Of a stretch of DNA of 64,000 nucleotides, positions 15,546-23,501 are shown piece after piece. Location: contig NZ_CP080267.1 in assembly GCF_019431375.1 (NCBI RefSeq), positions 2,979,933 to 3,043,932 on the forward strand, in the 5' to 3' direction. The stretch's first letter is position 1. The number at the start of each line of letters is the position of its first letter. A program made the translations under genes and the position numbers. This stretch comes from Alcanivorax sp. (GTDB lineage: Bacteria > Pseudomonadota > Gammaproteobacteria > Pseudomonadales > Alcanivoracaceae). The notes under the pieces are model-generated. The model did no database searches. It was not told the DNA's origin and worked only from the letters and a program-made list of their open reading frames with translations.

Positions 15546-17228
15546 TCAGGCCCGTTGCGTGATGGCTTGTGGTACCGAACCCGCCAGGGCTTCAATGAAT
15601 GGTTGCCAGCACTCGATCACCGGGTAGCGTCCCTGATCTTCCAGCACATGGAACTGGGCGCCGGGGATGCCCTGGGCCATCAACCGGGCCGGTTCCAGTT
15701 GCACGCTGCGGTCCAGGGCGCCGTGCCAGACCAGGGTGGGAATAGAAATTTCCTCCAACTCGAATCCCCAGGGTCGCAGTACCCGCAAATAGTCATCAAT
15801 GATCACTCTGGCCCCCTGAAACCAGCGCTGCCGTAATTGCGGCAGGGTGATTGCCTGCACGACTGGGTCGTTGATCAGGCTGGCGTCCTTGTCATCCAGA
15901 AACCGGGAGAAGAAGGAAAAGAATTTTTCCGGCGAGCGATTGACCCCGCGCAATGCCATCTTGCCAAGAGCGATAAAGAGTCTGGGGTCACGATCTACCA
16001 TTTTCAGGAGCCGACCATGCATGGGGTCAAGCTGGCCTTCCTGCATGTATTGCCAGGGGACAATGCTGCCAATCACACCGACCCGTTCAAACAGGGATGG
16101 GTATTTGGCGGCAGCGGCAAGGGCGTAGGGTCCACCGAAACAATAGCCGGCCAGGACGGGTTTTTGCAGGTTAAGGCGTTCGCAAAAATGGCGCAGATCC
16201 TCGGCAAAATCCACAAAGTTGCCATTCGGACAGGGGCTGGAAATGCCAAAGCCGGGGCGAACCACCACCAGCACCCTCAGTCCCTGGGATACATACCAGT
16301 CATGATGGGGTTCATGGCACGGCATATTCCCGGCCTGATTCTCCATGACCAGTAGAGGTTTACCCTCCGGGCAGCCATATTCGAACCAGCTCAATACGCG
16401 GTTGTCGGGCAGCACCATGAAACGCTCTTCGCGGCCATCGTGGGTGGTGAGAGCCGGCGTCGCCAGCAACGCATGGCTCATGGCCCGGCTGACCAGGGCC
16501 ACCTGGCTGCTGATGCCGGTCTTGCCCATGATCGATTTCAGCTGGGTGCGGGCGGTGTGAACACTGATGGATAGCAGCTCTGCGCTCTGGCTGAGATTGC
16601 CCACCTTGCACAGCAGATGCAGTAGCCTGGCTTCGGCGGGGGAAATGCCGAACAGGTCAGCCAGGGACTGGACCGATGGCGCCGCCACGCTTTTGTCGGC
16701 AAACACCCAGACTACCGTGGTGATACGTGACACCTCATCAGGGGCGTCAGAGCGGAACACCGGCATACAAAGCAGTACCAGCTGTTCCTGCTCGGAATGC
16801 AGTAACTGGCTGTCACGGCCTTGCTGCAAGCGAACAACCTGCTGTAATTGCTGCTTGAGACGAGGGTCACTGAGCATCAGCGCGCCGCCATCGGCCATGC
16901 GCAGTGGCCCGGAGGCCAGGATACGGTCGGCTGCCGAATTGTGTTTCACCACATGCAGCTGGTCATCAAGCATGAGCATGGGCCAGGGCAGCCGATTGGT
17001 CATGTCATTGAGGAGGTGGTTTTGGTCTTCCTGGGAGTGCATGTGATTGCTGCTGCGAACAGCGCGATCCAGGTGTTGAAGCAGCGACTCCATCACCTCC
17101 AGATCTTGCTCCTGGCGCTGGCACCAGTCGACCATGGGCTCCAGCAATTCCCCCCAGTCACCCGGTGACAGGGCGGTTTCATAGATGCGCCCGATCAGGG
17201 TGTCCCATTGTTTTTGTTCAGCATCCAT
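15546..17228 (-). CDS. LuxR-type HTH / alpha/beta hydrolase fusion, apparent pseudoenzyme
   Basis: A 560-residue paralogue of the convergent gene at 13840-15534 with the same order: PAS-like region (LPWPMLMLDDQLHVVKHNSAAD, ~80-101), LuxR HTH (~187-250, SVHTARTQLKSIMGKT) and alpha/beta hydrolase (~270-550). The catalytic positions differ. The nucleophile elbow reads GYCFGG with Cys363 in place of Ser, and the position aligned to the catalytic His is Arg534 in DQGRYP; Asp506 in WHGALD remains. It is therefore unlikely to hydrolyse esters by the usual mechanism and may bind ligand as a sensor, as plant GID1-type receptors do. A ribosome site is not obvious before the ATG at 17228. Confidence 0.82.
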   Translation of the reverse strand: MDAEQKQWDTLIGRIYETALSPGDWGELLEPMVDWCQRQEQDLEVMESLLQHLDRAVRSSNHMHSQEDQNHLLNDMTNRLPWPMLMLDDQLHVVKHNSAADRILASGPLRMADGGALMLSDPRLKQQLQQVVRLQQGRDSQLLHSEQEQLVLLCMPVFRSDAPDEVSRITTVVWVFADKSVAAPSVQSLADLFGISPAEARLLHLLCKVGNLSQSAELLSISVHTARTQLKSIMGKTGISSQVALVSRAMSHALLATPALTTHDGREERFMVLPDNRVLSWFEYGCPEGKPLLVMENQAGNMPCHEPHHDWYVSQGLRVLVVVRPGFGISSPCPNGNFVDFAEDLRHFCERLNLQKPVLAGYCFGGPYALAAAAKYPSLFERVGVIGSIVPWQYMQEGQLDPMHGRLLKMVDRDPRLFIALGKMALRGVNRSPEKFFSFFSRFLDDKDASLINDPVVQAITLPQLRQRWFQGARVIIDDYLRVLRPWGFELEEISIPTLVWHGALDRSVQLEPARLMAQGIPGAQFHVLEDQGRYPVIECWQPFIEALAGSVPQAITQRA

Positions 17229-17308
17229 GGCGTTTTACCCTCAGTTCCCTGTATGAACTGTATCAAACTTTCGGGAAGGAGGAGTGAATCGGGAAGGGCG
17301 CAATGTTG

Positions 17309-17337
17309 CCTCCGGGTCAGCCTTGCTGACCCGGAGG
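17309..17337 (-). terminator. Strong hairpin between lipoprotein operon and LuxR-hydrolase gene
   Basis: Thirteen-base arms CCTCCGGGTCAGC and GCTGACCCGGAGG around a 3-base loop, 12 bases past the stop of the last operon gene. No T-tract follows on the minus strand, so it may stabilise or separate transcripts rather than act as a classic terminator. Confidence 0.6.
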
Positions 17338-17348
17338 ACAGGAGGGAT

Positions 17349-18818
17349 TTACTCTGCGGAAGCCAGAGATTGCATCAGGCCGGGGTAGATCGCATCGGCG
17401 GCCTTGATGGCATCCTGGAAGTTGCTGTTGGTGGCATGGACCGCTTTCAGGTAACGGGCCATGTCTTCCAGGTTGCGGAATGACTGGTCGGAGGTCTGGC
17501 GAATGTAGTCCATGCCGCCGGACGCGCTGATGGCAGCGGTGCGGCCGACTTCCTTACCGACTTTCGAGCCCAGAAAACCGCCGATGAAAGGCACGTTATT
17601 CAGCGCTTTCTGCGCGGCGTAGGCGCCTGCTGCGGAGCCGACGGCGCTGCCCATCTTGGCGTTGATGGCCTTGTCGACCCATTCCGCCAGAACGCCATCA
17701 CTGGTCCAGGGGCTCATATACTCGCCGCTGTTGTCAGGAATCAGCAGGGCCGCCAAGGTTTCTTGCTGGCTGGCACGGGGGCTGGCCGCCAGGTTGGCAG
17801 TGGTGTCGGGTTGCGCGGCAGGCTGGGTGCCGCTGCGGATCATGGCAGCGATAAGGTCGCTGGAGAGCCCGCTCTTGCGCAAGCGGCGGATTTCCTCGTC
17901 GCTGAAGAGCTTGTAGGGCCCCTGGGCTTCCACCTGAGCTGCCAGAATGGACTGGCTGGTGCCGCGCCTGGCGGCATCCACCAGATCGATCACCCGTTGC
18001 CCGTCCGGACCGACAAACCACAGGGCGTCTTCCTCGGAGAGGAAGGCCACGTACCCGGGAAACAGGGACACATTTTCCCGGTGCCAGCCCAGGCTGTTGC
18101 GGCTCGGGGTATGGCTGGCCAGGTTGGCAAGAATCTCACTGGCAAACAGGCTGCTTGGATTGTCGATCAACCACTGACGTTGTTCGAGAATATCCTTGCC
18201 AGCGATTTCCTGATCGTACTGTTGTTTCTGCACAGCGACCCATTCTTCCAGCGCTTGCCGATGTTGGCGCATCATGTCGGTGGCCATGTCCGCGGAGGCA
18301 ATAGCAGGATCTTTTTTGCCGACGAAAAGTGCCGAGGGTGAATAGACGGAAATATAACCCCGGATGCTGCCGCTGGCCTGGGACGTGAACAGTGTTTCGT
18401 CACCCGCTGCTACAGTCATTTCACTATCGAATGGCATGTCGGAGCTGCTTGGTAGAGTGAAGATTGAGGCGATATACATGAAAAAGTGGCCCCAGTTTAT
18501 TTTGAACTGGGAGTTTTCCATGTGTACTGCCAGTCTCGGAGACGTGCTTGCCGATGTGCCAGCGGATAACGCTTGTATTTTTGGTTCGAGAGAACTTTCC
18601 AGAGCCGGGGGGATTTCTTTCCAATCAGGATGGCTGCGAACCCGGGAGTGGGCTTCCACGCTCACAGGCTCGATGTGAAACCTGACAGGCAGAGACCCGT
18701 TGTCAGTGCTGAGTGGGGTATTCCCTTCAGCGGGCACATAGCGATAGGTCATGCAGCCACTGACTAGCAGCGCGCTGGCAAAGATCAGGGTTAGTCGGTA
18801 GACGTAAAGAATAGACAT
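17349..18818 (-). CDS. Envelope lipoprotein with C-terminal glycine-zipper domain
   Basis: A 489-residue predicted lipoprotein with lipobox LLVSGC (Cys ~22) after a hydrophobic leader. The middle (~50-330) is not recognised. The C-terminal ~120 residues are paralogous to those of the neighbour at 18832-20022: IPDNSGEYMSPWTSDGV, a glycine-zipper stretch (MGSAVGSAAGAYAAQKA, FIGGFLGSKVG), then ASGGMDYIRQTSDQSF and a common ending (KAADAIYPGLMQS). Glycine zippers often insert into or associate with membranes. The start ATG lies 13 bases after the stop of the upstream gene, so it is the sixth and last gene of the lipoprotein operon. No enzymatic motif is seen; function unknown. Confidence 0.75.
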   Translation of the reverse strand: MSILYVYRLTLIFASALLVSGCMTYRYVPAEGNTPLSTDNGSLPVRFHIEPVSVEAHSRVRSHPDWKEIPPALESSLEPKIQALSAGTSASTSPRLAVHMENSQFKINWGHFFMYIASIFTLPSSSDMPFDSEMTVAAGDETLFTSQASGSIRGYISVYSPSALFVGKKDPAIASADMATDMMRQHRQALEEWVAVQKQQYDQEIAGKDILEQRQWLIDNPSSLFASEILANLASHTPSRNSLGWHRENVSLFPGYVAFLSEEDALWFVGPDGQRVIDLVDAARRGTSQSILAAQVEAQGPYKLFSDEEIRRLRKSGLSSDLIAAMIRSGTQPAAQPDTTANLAASPRASQQETLAALLIPDNSGEYMSPWTSDGVLAEWVDKAINAKMGSAVGSAAGAYAAQKALNNVPFIGGFLGSKVGKEVGRTAAISASGGMDYIRQTSDQSFRNLEDMARYLKAVHATNSNFQDAIKAADAIYPGLMQSLASAE

Positions 18819-18831
18819 GGTGGGCTCCTGA

Positions 18832-20022
18832 TCAGCGTGCCGAATTGGCCACGGCGGTTTGCAGGCCGGGGTAGATTTTGTCGGCGGCCTTGATCACATC
18901 GACAAAGTTGCTCTTGCCGCTGTGGGTGGTGGCCAGCCAGCGAGCCATGTCATTCATGGAGTTGAAGGAAATGTCCGAGCTGCTGCGAATGAAGTCCCAG
19001 CCGCCGGAGGCTTCCAGCGCCGTATTTCCGCCCACGGCCTTGCCGGCCTTGGAACCGAGAAAGCCGCCGAGCATGCCGCCGAAGGGGACGTTTTCCAGTA
19101 CCTTGTTGGCGGCATAGGCGCCGGCGATGCCGCCAACGGCTGACCCGGTTGCCTTGCCCATGGACACGTTGATGGTCTTGTTGACCCATTCCGCAGTAAC
19201 GCCATCACTGGTGTAGGGCGACAGGAACTGGCCGCTGTTGTCCTTGATGGCGAGGGCGTCGATCTGCTGCTGTTGAATGGCGACCTGTTGCTCAGCAGTC
19301 TGCTCTCGACGCTCCAGGAGCACGTCGCGGGTGCCGGCAGTGCCCGGAGACATGATGCTCAGGCGAGCAAAGGTGCCGGGCTCGCCACGCATTTGGGCAA
19401 CGAGCTGTTGCAGGGTCTGGCCGCTGGTCGGGGTCATTTCCCCGTCCTTGCCTTCACCGATGGCTACGATCAGGTCGCCGCTCTGCAGCAGGCCGCTTTC
19501 TTCTGCAGCACTCAACGGCACCAGGCTTTCCACTTTCAGGAAGTGCTTGTCTTCAGTTTGGTTGATGCGAATGCCAAGCAGGCCCTTGCCGAGGGGTTCC
19601 GCGTTGACGGCGGTGCCGGTGGCGTTCGTATCCAGCAGCGCCCAGACTTGCTGGCCGCCATTGCTGTAATCCACACAGCGCCAGGCATCCGTGGAGTGCT
19701 GGGATTGCACCTGGAAGGTGCCTGGCGGGGCGATGGTGGAGTGGTAGACCATCTTGCCAGACTGCACTTCCGCCTTGACGCAGGCGGTCTGGCCGGATTT
19801 GCTCGCTTGCACTACCTGTGCGTGGTAGGCGTTGGTATCCGTTGATGTGGTTACCCGACCGTTGGTGGTGGTTTCGGCAGTGCTGGCCTGTCCTGCGAGT
19901 CCCATGATGGCGACAGAGGCATGGTTGCTGGTGCCACTGTGGTGGTTGGAGGCGCACGCGCCAAGGAATACCGAGCCGATAAAAACCGCCCCCAAGCGGA
20001 TGCCGGCAGAAAGACGTTCCAT
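18832..20022 (-). CDS. PDZ-containing lipoprotein with glycine-zipper domain
   Basis: A 396-residue predicted lipoprotein (lipobox FLGAC, Cys ~23). Residues ~150-235 resemble a PDZ domain: LGIRINQTEDKHFLKVESLV, PLSAAEESGLLQSGDLIVAI, then VLLERREQ. The C-terminal third carries the domain shared with the next gene: IKDNSGQFLSPYTSDGVTAE, a glycine zipper (GSAVGGIAGAYAANK, GGMLGGFLGSKAGKAVGG) and AADKIYPGLQ. Together the two genes look like an ancient duplication of the C-terminal module attached to different N-termini. The operon context with LpoB suggests a cell-envelope role, possibly peptidoglycan or outer-membrane assembly; that is inference. Confidence 0.75.
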   Translation of the reverse strand: MERLSAGIRLGAVFIGSVFLGACASNHHSGTSNHASVAIMGLAGQASTAETTTNGRVTTSTDTNAYHAQVVQASKSGQTACVKAEVQSGKMVYHSTIAPPGTFQVQSQHSTDAWRCVDYSNGGQQVWALLDTNATGTAVNAEPLGKGLLGIRINQTEDKHFLKVESLVPLSAAEESGLLQSGDLIVAIGEGKDGEMTPTSGQTLQQLVAQMRGEPGTFARLSIMSPGTAGTRDVLLERREQTAEQQVAIQQQQIDALAIKDNSGQFLSPYTSDGVTAEWVNKTINVSMGKATGSAVGGIAGAYAANKVLENVPFGGMLGGFLGSKAGKAVGGNTALEASGGWDFIRSSSDISFNSMNDMARWLATTHSGKSNFVDVIKAADKIYPGLQTAVANSAR

Positions 20023-20090
20023 GATATTTCTCCTGTATCCCGATCCGCGCGGGCGGTCGTTCCCCGGACGCCCGCAAACGGAACGAGGTG

Positions 20091-20723
20091 TTAGCGGTAA
20101 AGAATGTTGTCCTGGGTGGCCTTGCTCATCTCAAAGCCGTCGCCCCACACCAGGGTGCCCAGCTCCATGTCCACCATTTCGAAGGAAATGTAGTGGTAGC
20201 GTTGACGCATTTGGCTCTGGCGGTCGATGGCGTCCTGGGAAGTGATGGTGGCAAACATCTGATAGTCGACACCGGCGGTGGCCTGGGTCTTGCGGATGGT
20301 GCCGCCGTCCACCAGCCCTTCACGCTTGATTTCGCGCTCTTTCTGGATGGCTGCCAGATTCTGGCGATTGACGAACACCATGCGCCCGTTAGCGGCACGG
20401 GTAAGCTCGATCTGCAGGCGCTTGGCGAGCATATTGAGGTTGATCACCGAGGTGCTCTCGTTCTTGAAGCCGTCCATGTCGATCAGCACCCGTGGCGGGG
20501 TGGGGCGGTTGGATACCATGGGATTGGACAGCAGGCTGCGCATCATCTTGTCGGTCATGGCGACCACGTCCTGGGACTCGATACCGACCCCCTGAACCCG
20601 ACCGGCACTGCCTACGTCCTGGTATACAGAAGGCTGGCCGGCGGCGTTATCGACTCGTGACGGTGCACAGGCGCTGAGCAGTACAGCGGCACCGAGGATG
20701 GCAATGGGTTTAAAAGCGTTCAT
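20091..20723 (-). CDS. lpoB: Penicillin-binding protein activator LpoB family lipoprotein
   Basis: A 210-residue lipoprotein (lipobox LLSAC, Cys ~19) of the LpoB/COG3417 family. Recognisable segments are RVLIDMDGFKNESTSVINLN, MLAKRLQIELTRAANGRMVF and GVDYQMFATITSQDA, ending with MVDMELGTLVWGDGFEMSKA. In E. coli LpoB spans from the outer membrane to activate PBP1B, and ycfL lies next to lpoB; a YcfL homologue is two genes upstream here. The Pro-rich linker of E. coli LpoB is short or absent. The start ATG at 20723 follows GAGGGGAAC. It is part of the minus-strand envelope operon. Confidence 0.85.
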   Translation of the reverse strand: MNAFKPIAILGAAVLLSACAPSRVDNAAGQPSVYQDVGSAGRVQGVGIESQDVVAMTDKMMRSLLSNPMVSNRPTPPRVLIDMDGFKNESTSVINLNMLAKRLQIELTRAANGRMVFVNRQNLAAIQKEREIKREGLVDGGTIRKTQATAGVDYQMFATITSQDAIDRQSQMRQRYHYISFEMVDMELGTLVWGDGFEMSKATQDNILYR

Positions 20724-20761
20724 GGTGTTCCCCTCATGGAATTCGTGGATAAATAAGGTGC

Positions 20762-21595
20762 TTACTGGCTCATCTGGGCCATGGTATGGAGAGCGATTTC
20801 CTTGCCCGTGGCACTCATGGGTTGCGGGCGATCGCGTTTTTCGAAGCCGCTTTCAGCCACCACCCAGGCATGTTGGTCTTCACTGCCCGGCGGCTTGCCG
20901 TCGGTGTTGAACACAGCCACCACGCTGGCGTCTTTCACTGACAACACGCGCACCTGGTACAGGCCATCGCGGTCAAACTCGCTGCCTACCACCAGTTCCA
21001 ATACGTAATCCGCTTGCTGGGACAGGGCGCGCATCTGCAGGCGCAACTGATCTGGAGAGGCGCGTTCGAAGGTGCCGTCTTCCAGGGCGTTATCGGTGAT
21101 GCGCTGGGCCATGGCCTGATCAATGACGGTGGCCCCGCCTTGCTTGAAAGCGCTGATGAGTCCGCCCTGCAAACCCATGGCAATGGCGTTACGATCGCTG
21201 GTACGTAACCCGCCACGGCTTTCCTGTTCCATCGTCAGGGTGGCGCGGCCTTTTTCTTCACGGGCATCCTTGCCGGTTACGTTTAGTTCACCCTTGGCAT
21301 TCAGGCTGCTGCGATAATGGCTGTACCAGTCGCTGACGCGGCTGGGGAATTCACGATTCCAGAAGACGGCAATACGCGGTTTTCCCTGGTCGGGGAAGGC
21401 CTGACGAAAACGGTTGATGACGTCCTGCTCCGGGGGGCGCTGGGACTGATCACGCAGGCTTTCCGCGTAGGCTTCTTCGCTCATGGGGGCCTGCGCGGGT
21501 GCCATCATTTCGGTGGCGGGGTGATCCTGCTGAGCGAGAACCTGACTGCTGGCCAGCCAGGCGAAGGGCAAGGCGATAGCGACGACAGTTTTCAT
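20762..21595 (-). CDS. Exported protein of unknown function in the lpoB operon
   Basis: A 277-residue protein with a cleavable signal peptide (MKTVVAIALPFAWLASSQVLA, cut near residue 21). The mature part has PRIAVFWNREFPSRVSDWYS (~73-92), a linker rich in charged residues, and LRMQALSQQADYVLELVVGS-like beta-strand segments (~195-225) reminiscent of the CsgG/LpoB fold. I do not recognise a named family. The ATG overlaps the ycfL-like stop (ATGA-type), and lpoB follows 38 bases later, so it is tightly linked to both. A periplasmic partner of LpoB is a reasonable guess but unproven. Confidence 0.7.
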   Translation of the reverse strand: MKTVVAIALPFAWLASSQVLAQQDHPATEMMAPAQAPMSEEAYAESLRDQSQRPPEQDVINRFRQAFPDQGKPRIAVFWNREFPSRVSDWYSHYRSSLNAKGELNVTGKDAREEKGRATLTMEQESRGGLRTSDRNAIAMGLQGGLISAFKQGGATVIDQAMAQRITDNALEDGTFERASPDQLRLQMRALSQQADYVLELVVGSEFDRDGLYQVRVLSVKDASVVAVFNTDGKPPGSEDQHAWVVAESGFEKRDRPQPMSATGKEIALHTMAQMSQ

Positions 21596-22038
21596 TTGGC
21601 CTGCCTCACTTCCACCCGGTATTTCAGTTGCGCGGTGGTGGTGGATTTTTCCAGATAGACACTGGTGGAGTTGGCCGGTACCACCACTCGCTGCCAGCGC
21701 GGTTCCACGTCGGTGGGAATCTCGGACTGGTCAAAGAACTGGGTGCGAGCTTCGAGGATGCCGTTGTAATCGGTGTGATTACGCAGGACGACAAAGACTT
21801 CCGATGTATTAGCCGGTGTGCGACGAATGCCATGCTTTTCGGCGGTAAAGCGGAACACCTTGTGAGGACCGGGAATGCCGCCACTGAAATTACGATTCAG
21901 GTCGTAATCGGTGAAGGTCACGCTGTTGTAGGTGGTTGGCGCGGTACGCTGTTCATGTTCCAGCTTGTTACTGTTCTGGCAGCCGGCAAGCAGGGCGCCG
22001 GCGAGCAGGCCGACGGCAATAGCGAATTTCGCATGCAT
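21592..22038 (-). CDS. ycfL: YcfL family (DUF1425) lipoprotein
   Basis: A 148-residue lipoprotein (lipobox LLAGC, Cys ~20) with the YcfL/DUF1425 layout: NRNFSGGIPGPHKVFRFTAE followed by VFVVLRNHTDYNGILEARTQFFD and VEPRWQRVVVPANSTSVY. These proteins are small beta-rich outer-membrane-associated lipoproteins. In E. coli ycfL sits immediately upstream of lpoB (ycfM). The gene order here (COG3014 protein, YcfL, unknown, LpoB) extends that association. A GGAGAACACC ribosome site precedes the ATG. Biochemical role unknown. Confidence 0.82.
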   Translation of the reverse strand: MHAKFAIAVGLLAGALLAGCQNSNKLEHEQRTAPTTYNSVTFTDYDLNRNFSGGIPGPHKVFRFTAEKHGIRRTPANTSEVFVVLRNHTDYNGILEARTQFFDQSEIPTDVEPRWQRVVVPANSTSVYLEKSTTTAQLKYRVEVRQAK

Positions 22039-22059
22039 GGTGTTCTCCTTAACGTAGGG

Positions 22060-23313
22060 TTAACGGGCACTGGCGAAAATCACGCCGTTGCCATTCTTGT
22101 CGAAGAAAATACGGGCAGGTTTGCTGCCCGGTGGCTGGGTAATTCCGGCCTTGTTGGTGAAGGTGACACTGGCGTTGCTGGTGTCCGGGGAAAGCTGGGC
22201 ACTGCCCAGATGCAGGGTGTCGGGCAGGCTGCTCCAGTAGCGGGTGTCGGCGCGGGTCTTGGTGCGAGCGGACATGCCCTGGGCGGCCACGCCAATGGCG
22301 GTGATGGTATTGAAGCCGGCGGCAAGGCCGCCTCCGGCACCGGCAGCGATGCCGGTGATCAGGCTGTTGTCACTCAGACTGGTCATGGCGTCGCCCACGT
22401 TTCCTGTGGTCTGCTTGAACTGCACCTTGCCTTCGATAATGCGATCCACGGCCCGCCCGCCCCGGGTGGACGCCTGGAAGAACACGTCTTCTGCCGGGTA
22501 GAGGGTTTGGTTGAGACCCTCACCAGCGATCTTTGCGCGATTCTCGGTAAAGCCCTTGCCGCGACGGTAGACCAGCTCGTAGTGACCCACACCGTCGGCC
22601 AGCTTGCGTGGGGAGGTGCCGGTTTCCGCCACGATCAGGGTGTTGTCCTTGTCGCCTGGTACCGGGCCGTCGGGGCGGAATTGACGGTATTCCTCGAAAT
22701 GCTCACCGGCGAGACGCTCGTTGCCATCCAGTCGTGCCGCCCAACCGGCCAGGTAGACCAGTGAGGCAAAGTCGGTGCTGTGCTGTTCTTCCTCGGCGAA
22801 GGCATCCTGCAACAGGCCATTGAGGAAGGTGGCGCGAGCGTTGCCGTAATCGCCATCGATCAGGTAAATCAGGCCGCGATAGTAGTAGACCATGGAGCGT
22901 TCGTAGGGCTCGCCCTTGAACTCCTTCTCGCCTTCTTCGTACCAGAGGCTGCGAGCCTTGCGTGCCGCCTCGTTGTCTGCATACACGCTCTCGATATTGG
23001 CAATGGCTTCATCCAGGGTGCGGCGGGCGGTGTCCAGATCCCCGGTTTTGAACGCGGTGGCGCCGATTTCCATCAGGTTGAGCACTTCATTGCGGCGTCC
23101 TTCCTGGAACAGTTTTCGCCAGGCGGGCTGCAGGGCAGACGGCTGGCTGGCCACATACTCCTGTTTGGCCGGGTCCAGCGGTGTCACCGCGTATTGTTTG
23201 GGGCCGGTGGCGCAGGCGCTCAACAGGCCGGCAGCGATCAGCGGCAGCAGGTGTTTCTTGCTGACAAAGAGGGGGTGTTCCCCTGAAACAGCAGGCGTAA
23301 AAAAGGTAGCCAT
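22060..23313 (-). CDS. COG3014-type TPR-like lipoprotein, first gene of envelope operon
   Basis: A 417-residue predicted lipoprotein. The start at 23313 (MATFFTPAVSG) follows GGGGAAG; an alternative further upstream would overlap the palindromic operator. The lipobox LLSAC is near residue 34 after KKHLLPLIAAG. Residues ~60-230 are helical and TPR-like (MEIGATAFKTGDLDTARRTL, YYYRGLIYLIDGDYGNARAT, SLVYLAGWAARLDGNERLAG). A glycine-rich segment near 340-360 (ITGIAAGAGGGLAAGF) could be membrane-active. Members of this family are found beside YcfL/LpoB genes in several gammaproteobacteria. It heads a six-gene minus-strand operon, divergent from the type 3 repeat protein gene. Confidence 0.78.
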   Translation of the reverse strand: MATFFTPAVSGEHPLFVSKKHLLPLIAAGLLSACATGPKQYAVTPLDPAKQEYVASQPSALQPAWRKLFQEGRRNEVLNLMEIGATAFKTGDLDTARRTLDEAIANIESVYADNEAARKARSLWYEEGEKEFKGEPYERSMVYYYRGLIYLIDGDYGNARATFLNGLLQDAFAEEEQHSTDFASLVYLAGWAARLDGNERLAGEHFEEYRQFRPDGPVPGDKDNTLIVAETGTSPRKLADGVGHYELVYRRGKGFTENRAKIAGEGLNQTLYPAEDVFFQASTRGGRAVDRIIEGKVQFKQTTGNVGDAMTSLSDNSLITGIAAGAGGGLAAGFNTITAIGVAAQGMSARTKTRADTRYWSSLPDTLHLGSAQLSPDTSNASVTFTNKAGITQPPGSKPARIFFDKNGNGVIFASAR

Positions 23314-23420
23314 CAACTTCCCCGTTGGATGTTTTCTTGTTGCGGGCGTGCGGGATATCCCCAGATCCGTCGCCGCCCGGAGTCGTTCTGGGACAGTATT
23401 GGCCAGGCTGCCATCGCTGC

Positions 23421-23442
23421 GCATCCCCCATATGGGGGATGC
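23421..23442. promoter_or_regulatory. Perfect 22-bp palindrome between divergent operons
   Basis: GCATCCCCCAT at 23421-23431 is followed directly by its exact complement ATGGGGGATGC (23432-23442). It sits 60 bases before the type 3 repeat gene and 108 bases before the lipoprotein operon start, a likely dimeric-regulator operator for both. The regulator is not identified. Confidence 0.7.
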
Positions 23443-23501
23443 GGTGATCTTGGGCGGTCGCTAGCCTGATTTCCCGTCATCGAGGAAATGGGAGAAAAAC
23501 A

